Shown here piece after piece: positions 13,375-17,357 of a stretch of DNA of 17,357 bases. The position numbers and the translations under genes are program-made. Below the pieces are notes generated by a model. The model had not been told where the DNA came from, searched no databases, and worked only from the letters and a program-made list of their open reading frames with translations. The stretch comes from Planctomycetales bacterium (GTDB taxonomy: Bacteria; Planctomycetota; SBBH01), in the NCBI GenBank assembly GCA_005239795.1, contig SBBH01000153.1, positions 1 to 17,357 of the forward strand, written 5' to 3'. How positions within the stretch are numbered: the stretch's first letter is position 1; each line of letters starts with the position of its first letter.

Positions 13375-14315
13375 GCTTTTTTCCTCTCGCGGTCGTCCGC
13401 GGCCGGCCACGCCAGGGACAACCCCACAGCCCCCCCCAGAAGCCCCGCCACCACGCCGAGCGAGATCCCGATCGGGATGTGAAAAATATCCGCGATCACC
13501 ATCTTGACGCCCACAAAGGCCAGGACCAAGCCCAGACCGTATTTCAAGAACCGGAACGATCCCATGACGCCGGCCAGCAGGAAGTAAAGCGAGCGAAGGC
13601 CCAGGATCGCAAAGATGTTCGAGGTATAGACGATGAACGAGTCGCGGGTGACGGCAAAGATCGCCGGAACCGAGTCGACCGCGAACACGAGGTCGGTCGT
13701 CTCGATCACGGCCAGAATCAGAAAAAGCGGCGTGGCGGCGAGCTTCCCCCCCTCCCGCACGAAAAAACGCTGGCCGTGGTAGCGGGGGGTAAGGGGAAAG
13801 ACCCGCTCCACGAGGCGCACCACGGGATTCCTCTCCGGGTGGACCTCCTCCGATTTCTGGAGCAAGATCTTGATCCCCGTCAGGACCAGGAACCCGCCGA
13901 AAAGATAGACGATCCAGTGGAAAGCCGAGAGGAGCGCGGACCCCGCCAGGATGAAACCGGCGCGCATCACAAGCGCCCCCACGATCCCCCAGAAGAGGAC
14001 CCGATGCTGCTGCGCCGGAGGGCAGGCGAAATAGGAGAAGACCACGATGAAGACGAACAGGTTGTCGATCGAGAGGGCGAGCTCGATTAAGTACCCCGTC
14101 AGGAATTCAAGCCCCCGCTGGCGGCCGAATTTCAGGAACACCCCGAGATTGAAGAGAGCCGCCAGCCCCACCCAGACCGCGCACCAAAGCGCCGCCTCGC
14201 GGATCGAGACGGCATGCGATTTCCTGTGGAAGACCCCCAGGTCGAGCACCAGAAGCGCCAGCACGAACAGCGTGAACCCGGTCCAGAGGGCAGGACTTCC
14301 GACGCTTTCGGGCAT
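13371..14315 (-). CDS. TerC-family integral membrane protein (Alx-like)
   Basis: A 314-residue inner-membrane protein with about eight hydrophobic helices. Family signatures are the paired acidic motifs within helices: ELALSIDNLFVF (78-89, D84) and IETTDLVFAVDSVPAIF (204-220, D208, D213). YTSNIFAILGLRSLYFLL follows at 230-247. TerC/Alx proteins are tied to tellurite resistance, pH response and manganese export, probably metallating exported enzymes or moving Mn. A cytoplasmic loop at about 153-190 (KSEEVHPERNPV) is typical. Start: the ATG at 14315; no strong Shine-Dalgarno sequence. The gene is coupled to the SDR gene downstream. Its upstream region is the AT-rich gap with inverted repeats; I see no yybP-ykoY-type manganese riboswitch there, although the E. 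coli alx gene has one. Confidence 0.92.
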   Translation of the reverse strand: MPESVGSPALWTGFTLFVLALLVLDLGVFHRKSHAVSIREAALWCAVWVGLAALFNLGVFLKFGRQRGLEFLTGYLIELALSIDNLFVFIVVFSYFACPPAQQHRVLFWGIVGALVMRAGFILAGSALLSAFHWIVYLFGGFLVLTGIKILLQKSEEVHPERNPVVRLVERVFPLTPRYHGQRFFVREGGKLAATPLFLILAVIETTDLVFAVDSVPAIFAVTRDSFIVYTSNIFAILGLRSLYFLLAGVMGSFRFLKYGLGLVLAFVGVKMVIADIFHIPIGISLGVVAGLLGGAVGLSLAWPAADDRERKKA

Positions 14316-14329
14316 GATGCGGAAGCCTC

Positions 14330-14420
14330 AGGATTCGCGCGAAAATAACTTCTGTTTTTTATTGCAATGAATTGTTTTGGTTCCGTCGTCTTTCCATTTC
14401 ATTTTTTTCGCGCGAATCCT
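14330..14420. repeat. 16-bp perfect inverted repeat pair, element 1 (AT-rich interior)
   Basis: AGGATTCGCGCGAAAA (14330-14345) is perfectly inverted as TTTTCGCGCGAATCCT (14405-14420) around 59 bases of AT-rich sequence. Each arm itself contains the palindrome TTCGCGCGAA (14333-14342 and 14407-14416). It lies directly upstream of the TerC-family gene. No U-tract follows either arm, so a simple terminator is unlikely. Candidate paired regulator site, structured RNA or small MITE-like element. Confidence 0.8.
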
Positions 14421-14425
14421 ATATC

Positions 14426-14542
14426 AGGCGCCGTGCGGAAAGGAGTTAAATGAAAAGATCTCTCGTGCAAGATCTCCAAGATATTCGTTCATGCTCCGTG
14501 AGTCCTCCAATCAAACACAGAAATTATTTCCGCACGGCGCCT
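14426..14542. repeat. 16-bp perfect inverted repeat pair, element 2 (encloses a small ORF)
   Basis: AGGCGCCGTGCGGAAA (14426-14441) is perfectly inverted as TTTCCGCACGGCGCCT (14527-14542), with 85 bases between. It starts six bases after element 1 ends, and its right arm reaches the stop codon of the cupin gene. The left arm runs into the Shine-Dalgarno sequence of a 31-codon ORF whose 3' end is encoded by the right arm. The sequence of the arms differs from that of element 1. Confidence 0.8.
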
Positions 14543-14545
14543 TAG
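14450..14545 (+). CDS. Candidate 31-residue small protein inside inverted-repeat element 2
   Basis: An ATG at 14450 follows AAAGGAG with five bases between, one of the best ribosome sites in the window. The frame runs 31 codons to TAG at 14543-14545. The product begins MKRSLVQDLQD and ends NYFRTAP; it is basic, contains one cysteine and has no hydrophobic helix. It has no family I recognise. If the mRNA includes the left arm, the arms can pair, holding part of the ribosome site (GGAAA) in a stem with the ORF's own last codons. The last three bases overlap the antisense cupin stop codon. It may be a real small protein, a MITE-borne relic or a chance ORF. Confidence 0.35.
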   Translation: MKRSLVQDLQDIRSCSVSPPIKHRNYFRTAP

Positions 14546-15105
14546 CCCAAGAGGGGTGCCGAGGTGGTGTACTGCAGGGGCTGCTCTTCCATCCGGTAGC
14601 GCCCTCCCCCCTCGGGGATGAAGATTTTGGCGCGGTCCATCTCGCCGCCGTAGATGTGGACCGTCACGGAGGGAGTCGCAAGCATGTTCTGGATGGTGTG
14701 ATAGTCAGACGGCGGGATCAAGGCCCCCGCCTCCCCCACGCTGGCATGGATCGTTTCGGCGGCGCGCAGGCGCACCGGACCTCCCTGGACATCCGCTTCC
14801 CCCACAAGATCGTAGCGCACCACCTCGATCTTCCCCCGGAAGACCCCCTCGACACACCACATCCCGTGGTCGTGGATCGGCGTCCCTTGCCCCTTGCCCC
14901 AGACCATGACGATCGCGGTGGCGCCGCTTGAGAAGCGCGCCAGGAGGTGGCGGGCGTACTGGGTCCCGTCAGGTTCCGTGAAGCGCCCCGGCAGGTCCAC
15001 GCCTTGGGGGATTGCCGCCTGAAAATAATCCCGCACTCGGAGGGGAGCCTCGGCCCCTAGCGTGAGGGGTCCGATCTCCTGCAGGAACCGCTCGATGGTC
15101 ATCAT
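14542..15105 (-). CDS. Cupin thiol dioxygenase, cysteine dioxygenase-like
   Basis: A 187-residue cupin of the cysteine dioxygenase type. The three-histidine iron site is visible: H78 and H80 in TPIHDHGMWCVEG and H136 in PPSDYHTIQNM. GVFRGKIEVVRYDL (87-100) completes the first cupin motif, and VTVHIYGGEMDRAKIF (147-162) carries the tyrosine (Y152) placed like the Cys-Tyr cross-link tyrosine of mammalian cysteine dioxygenase; the partner cysteine is not at the same spacing (C84 is four after H80). The reaction would oxidise a thiol (cysteine or 3-mercaptopropionate) to its sulfinate with O2, in the cytoplasm. Start: ATG at 15105 (15102 possible), with GGGAG ten bases upstream and a promoter at 15142. 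Translation further upstream would run through that promoter and elbB, and is rejected. Confidence 0.85.
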   Translation of the reverse strand: MMTIERFLQEIGPLTLGAEAPLRVRDYFQAAIPQGVDLPGRFTEPDGTQYARHLLARFSSGATAIVMVWGKGQGTPIHDHGMWCVEGVFRGKIEVVRYDLVGEADVQGGPVRLRAAETIHASVGEAGALIPPSDYHTIQNMLATPSVTVHIYGGEMDRAKIFIPEGGGRYRMEEQPLQYTTSAPLLG

Positions 15106-15141
15106 GACAGGGCACTCCCTTTCCTTAAGGGGGCGCGCCGG

Positions 15142-15171
15142 AGTATAACACCCGTCGAAGAGCGATTTCAA
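15142..15171 (-). promoter_or_regulatory. Overlapping bidirectional promoter between the cupin gene and elbB
   Basis: On the minus strand TTGAAA (15166-15171) and TATACT (15142-15147) are 18 bases apart, a good sigma-70 promoter for the cupin gene with an extended TGT; the expected leader is about 30 bases. On the plus strand the overlapping TATAAC (15144-15149) could serve elbB, with only a poor -35 (TTCCTT, 15121-15126). The two -10 boxes share four bases. The minus -35 touches elbB's Shine-Dalgarno sequence. Confidence 0.6.
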
Positions 15172-15183
15172 AAGGAGGGGACC

Positions 15184-15876
15184 ATGGCCAACGTCAAGCG
15201 GATCGGCGTGCTTCTTTCGGGATGCGGGGTCAAGGACGGCTCGGAGATCCACGAGGCGGTGCTGACGCTTCTTGCGATCGACCGGGCGGGGGCCGCCTGG
15301 GTCGCGATCGCGCCCGACATCGACCAAGGCGACGTCGTCAACCACGCGACGGGCCAGACCGCCGCCGGCCGGGAAAAACGGAGCGTCCTGGCGGAGTCGG
15401 CCCGGATCAGCCGCGGCGAGATCCTGTCCATCGATGAGGTGGACGCGAAATCTTTAGACGGTCTCGTCCTGCCCGGGGGATTCGGCGCCGCGAAGAACCT
15501 GTCGGACTTCGCCGCGCGCGGCCAGCAGTGCACGGTGCACCCCGCCGTTGCCGACCTCATCCAAAAAATGTGGAGGGCCGAAAAACCGATCGGCGCCTGG
15601 TGCATCGCGCCGGCGATCCTGGCGAAGGTCCTGGGGGAGGCGCATCCCACGCTCACCATCGGCACGGACGCGCCAACCGCGCAGGCTCTCGAGGCGATGG
15701 GAGCCCGCCACGAGAACCGCCCGGCGACAGGGGTCGTCGTCGACACCGCCAACCGCCTCGTCACCACCCCTTGCTACATGTCGGCGCAGAGGATCAGCGA
15801 GGTGGCCGACGGGATCCAGGCGGCGGTGGGCGAGCTCCTAAAACTCTGCCCGGCCGCCAGGGCGAAGTCGGCCTGA
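15184..15876 (+). CDS. elbB: ElbB family DJ-1/PfpI-like glyoxalase
   Basis: A 230-residue protein of the ElbB (sigma cross-reacting protein 27A) family, in the class I glutamine amidotransferase-like / DJ-1 fold. LLSGCGVKDGSEIHEA (10-25) is the family's signature start; LPGGFGAAKNLSDFA (96-110) contains the loop following the second strand; the nucleophile elbow is C140 in GAWCIAPA. GTDAPTAQALEAMGARH and VVVDTANRLVTTPCYM (about 173-188) are also typical. E. coli ElbB has glyoxalase activity on glyoxal and is linked to isoprenoid yield. Length is normal. The start is supported by AAGGAGGGG just before ATG. It is divergent from the cupin gene and directly abuts the next membrane protein gene. 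Confidence 0.94.
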   Translation: MANVKRIGVLLSGCGVKDGSEIHEAVLTLLAIDRAGAAWVAIAPDIDQGDVVNHATGQTAAGREKRSVLAESARISRGEILSIDEVDAKSLDGLVLPGGFGAAKNLSDFAARGQQCTVHPAVADLIQKMWRAEKPIGAWCIAPAILAKVLGEAHPTLTIGTDAPTAQALEAMGARHENRPATGVVVDTANRLVTTPCYMSAQRISEVADGIQAAVGELLKLCPAARAKSA

Positions 15877-16509
15877 GTGGTCGATCCCGATTCTCGTTCG
15901 TCCCCTGTCGACGGGTTTCCCCGCGGGGCGGCCTCGCGTTTAGCCATCGTCGGGGGGGCGCTCCTGGCCGCGGGGATCTTTGCCTTCCTTTGGGAGGGGC
16001 TTCCCCAACGGGCCGAATGGGGAATCACCGCGTCGGTTCTGGGGGCGGGATTCCTCTCCCTGGCGCTTCACCTCTGCCGCGCGGTGCACAGCTGGCGCCT
16101 GACGGAATTTTCCCTCGTCACGGGGGAGCGCCGGGCGGCGCTCTCGGCCACGGGCGAAAAACTCCCCCCTGAACTTGCGCGCGGAGAGAATTTTGCCGTC
16201 GAGCTGAAGCTCGTGCCCTTGAGAAACGTCTCCCTCGAAAACGCCGCCTGCACGCTGCAACTCTCGGAGCGCTCCGACATACGCCAGGGCGAGGAGTATC
16301 TGTACCGGAAGCTCTACGAGGCGGTCTCGGAATCCCCCTTGACCGATCCCGCCCCCCGCAAGGGAGCGATCGTCCGCTTCGCTTTTTTAAGCAAGATCCC
16401 GGAAGACCGCCCAGTGAGCGACGAGCGGCGCCGCTGGGAGATCCATGTCGCCGTCAAAGCGCGCGGAATCCCCGATTTCGCCGCCGCCGCCCCGATCCGG
16501 GTCGTTTGA
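15877..16509 (+). CDS. Two-helix membrane protein with soluble C-terminal domain, unknown function
   Basis: A 210-residue protein I cannot assign to a named family. Two hydrophobic helices (about 22-41, LAIVGGALLAAGIFAFLW, and 48-70) precede a soluble domain of about 135 residues. That domain is rich in predicted strands (NFAVELKLVPL, AACTLQLSE, IVRFAFLS, WEIHVAVKA), an immunoglobulin- or arrestin-like alternation. The short inter-helix loop and charge distribution place both ends on the same side. The GTG start directly follows the elbB stop codon, with no base between; no strong ribosome site is seen, so it is probably translated by coupling. It would be co-transcribed with elbB. A weak hairpin terminator candidate lies about 90 bases downstream. 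Confidence 0.7.
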   Translation: MVDPDSRSSPVDGFPRGAASRLAIVGGALLAAGIFAFLWEGLPQRAEWGITASVLGAGFLSLALHLCRAVHSWRLTEFSLVTGERRAALSATGEKLPPELARGENFAVELKLVPLRNVSLENAACTLQLSERSDIRQGEEYLYRKLYEAVSESPLTDPAPRKGAIVRFAFLSKIPEDRPVSDERRRWEIHVAVKARGIPDFAAAAPIRVV

Positions 16510-16593
16510 ACCACCCTTCGCTCAAAGATGATTCAGCTCTATTGAAAATCCTTGGAGTGCGGCATACGAGCCGATATCGGAATCATGACCGAA

Positions 16594-16827
16594 TCAATCC
16601 CAGAATGAATCTTCTGGGATTTTGAACCTTCGGAGAATCGTCCGGATGATGTGAACGGCAAACTCATGATTTTCGCTATGCGGATGGATCGGATAAGACT
16701 GGTCCCGCCCCTCGATGTCCGCCTTGAAGAGAATGCGGCGGGATCCCTTTTTGGCTACTTCTTGAACGCCGAAACGGGCAAGGCGCTAACGAAGCTCGCG
16801 ATAGCGGAGCGGAGACCCGCTAGGCAT
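16594..16827 (-). pseudogene. hicA-like toxin relic (in-frame amber, catalytic His lost)
   Basis: Reading on from the ATG at 16827, which overlaps the hicB stop codon, gives a 78-codon frame that looks like a HicA/YcfA-family mRNA interferase: SPLRYRELR, then TAG at 16786-16788, then RLARFGVQEVAKKGSRRI, DIEGRDQSYPIHPHSENHEF and IIRTILRRFKIPEDSFWD to TGA. Similarity continues straight across the TAG, so one base change probably made it. The catalytic motif GSH is here GSR (CGC where CAC is expected). No start codon capable of making the C-terminal part follows the stop. Both changes point to an inactive toxin with the antitoxin gene kept. Readthrough of the amber codon is less likely given the missing histidine. 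Confidence 0.65.
16597..16623 (+). terminator. Weak rho-independent terminator candidate
   Basis: ATCCCAGAA (16597-16605) and TTCTGGGAT (16612-16620) form a perfect 9-bp stem with a 6-base loop, followed by a short run of T to 16623. It is placed to end transcription from elbB and the membrane protein gene. The stem is only moderately GC-rich and the T run short. It also encodes the last codons of the hicA relic on the other strand. Confidence 0.4.
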
Positions 16828-17200
16828 GGATCGGTTCGAGACCCTTCAGAATCTCCTTAGCAGAACGGGGCGGATGATCCAAGAGACTTTGCTTGATATG
16901 GTTTTCCCGGATTTCATTCAGTTTGTCCCAATATTCTTTGGGAGCGGGATGGTAAAGCTGAGTCTTACGCTCCTCGGAAAACTCGACCTGCTCGATGATG
17001 AGATCTGCCAGATTCCGCAAGGATTCCTTGGGAGTTTTCCCTTCCCCCGCGATATCAAGATCCAGACAGTGCGACAGAAATCGCCTTTCCTCTTGCCAAA
17101 GAAGGATGCTCAACCAGGCGCACTCTTTTCCAGGTCCATCCTTGCGGGAGCGCATCAGTTCCAACCGGTATGCCTTAACCTCAATGCCAGCATTAAACAT
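16820..17200 (-). CDS. hicB: HicB-like antitoxin
   Basis: About 126 residues. The core WLSILLWQEERRFLSHCLDL (29-48), followed by DIAGEGKTPKESLRNLADLI (49-68), matches the HicB N-terminal fold: a strand, then the hydrophobic CLDL, the G-x-G-x-T turn and a helix. The C-terminal third (YHPAPKEYWDKLNEI, 83-97) is charged and helical; no clear ribbon-helix-helix or HTH DNA-binding domain is visible. Start uncertain: ATG at 17200, with TAGATT eight bases before it, or ATG at 17155 (MRSRKDG), or a longer frame to 17323. The hicA relic follows with overlapping ends, in hicB-hicA order, the reverse of the classical order. The region is less GC-rich than the rest of the window, suggesting acquisition. 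Bases 17201-17357 hold nothing else I recognise. Confidence 0.65.
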   Translation of the reverse strand: MFNAGIEVKAYRLELMRSRKDGPGKECAWLSILLWQEERRFLSHCLDLDIAGEGKTPKESLRNLADLIIEQVEFSEERKTQLYHPAPKEYWDKLNEIRENHIKQSLLDHPPRSAKEILKGLEPIHA

Positions 17201-17357
17201 AGCTATTGAATCTACCGGATGGAGGGTACTACGCAAGCGGAGGTCGAACGCGAGTTTCCCCCAGTTTGTGCACAGATCCCTGCTCATGCCAAAGTGGCGT
17301 GATTCTATACCGGCTGGTTCCATAATAGGAGAAACCTTCCAGCCTACCCACTGTGGC

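Noticed and set aside
14316..14420. A yybP-ykoY-type manganese riboswitch before the TerC-family gene
   Set aside because: Expected from the E. coli alx precedent, but I could not find its conserved core; the region is explained by the inverted-repeat element.
14330..14542. The inverted repeats as rho-independent terminators
   Set aside because: Loops of 59 and 85 bases are too long and no T run follows the outer arm on either strand.
16786..16788. Programmed amber recoding (for example pyrrolysine) in hicA
   Set aside because: The catalytic histidine is also lost, which fits decay better; nothing else in the window uses in-frame TAG.
1..17357. CRISPR arrays, tRNA and rRNA genes, replication origin
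   Set aside because: I looked for regularly spaced repeats, cloverleaf-like segments and conserved rRNA stretches on both strands and saw none; the only periodic repeat is coding (12134-12261).

Overview
The window is GC-rich, densely packed bacterial chromosome, probably from an uncultured Gram-negative lineage known from metagenomes. Evidence: Sec signal peptides, a surface-glycan locus with a Wzx-type flippase, GTG/TTG starts, and short gaps or overlaps between genes. No rRNA, tRNA or single-phylum marker is present, so phylum is left open.

Region 1 (1-9188) is a surface-glycan / nonulosonic-acid locus resembling the Bacillus sps and Campylobacter pse sets. On the minus strand a SpsF/PseF-like cytidylyltransferase, a class I methyltransferase and a family-2 glycosyltransferase (cut by the window edge) run in series. 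Divergent from them, on the plus strand, a sugar-nucleotide epimerase, a glycosyltransferase fused to a PseH-like N-acetyltransferase, and a PseC-like aminotransferase overlap one another. A MOP-superfamily flippase (minus), a NeuB/SpsE-type synthase (plus) and a GT4 glycosyltransferase (minus) follow. Together they could aminate and acetylate a UDP-sugar, condense a nonulosonate, activate it with CMP, transfer it and flip the product. The PseB-type dehydratase and PseG-type hydrolase steps are not in the window.

Region 2 (9189-12426), all minus strand, holds an exported protein with a decayed peptidase-MA-like domain and TPRs, a DapL/DapC-like aminotransferase, and an exported protein of about 219 residues with 23 cysteines, ten of them in strict 7-residue register (CPxxxTx). 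This last gene is the most novel-looking item in the window.

Region 3 (12427-15105) starts with what looks like a transposon-end remnant (two 15-bp repeats) that supplies the stop codon of an SDR oxidoreductase gene. The SDR gene is coupled to a TerC-family membrane protein gene. An AT-rich gap follows, made of two adjacent 16-bp inverted-repeat pairs; the second encloses a 31-codon ORF with a good Shine-Dalgarno sequence. A cysteine-dioxygenase-like cupin gene comes next.

Region 4 (15106-17357): an overlapping bidirectional promoter separates the cupin gene from elbB and an adjoining two-helix membrane protein gene. The end of the window, less GC-rich, holds a hicB-like antitoxin gene and a hicA relic with an in-frame amber codon and a lost catalytic histidine. 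Promoter-like TACACT boxes ten bases before two start codons suggest some leaderless mRNAs.
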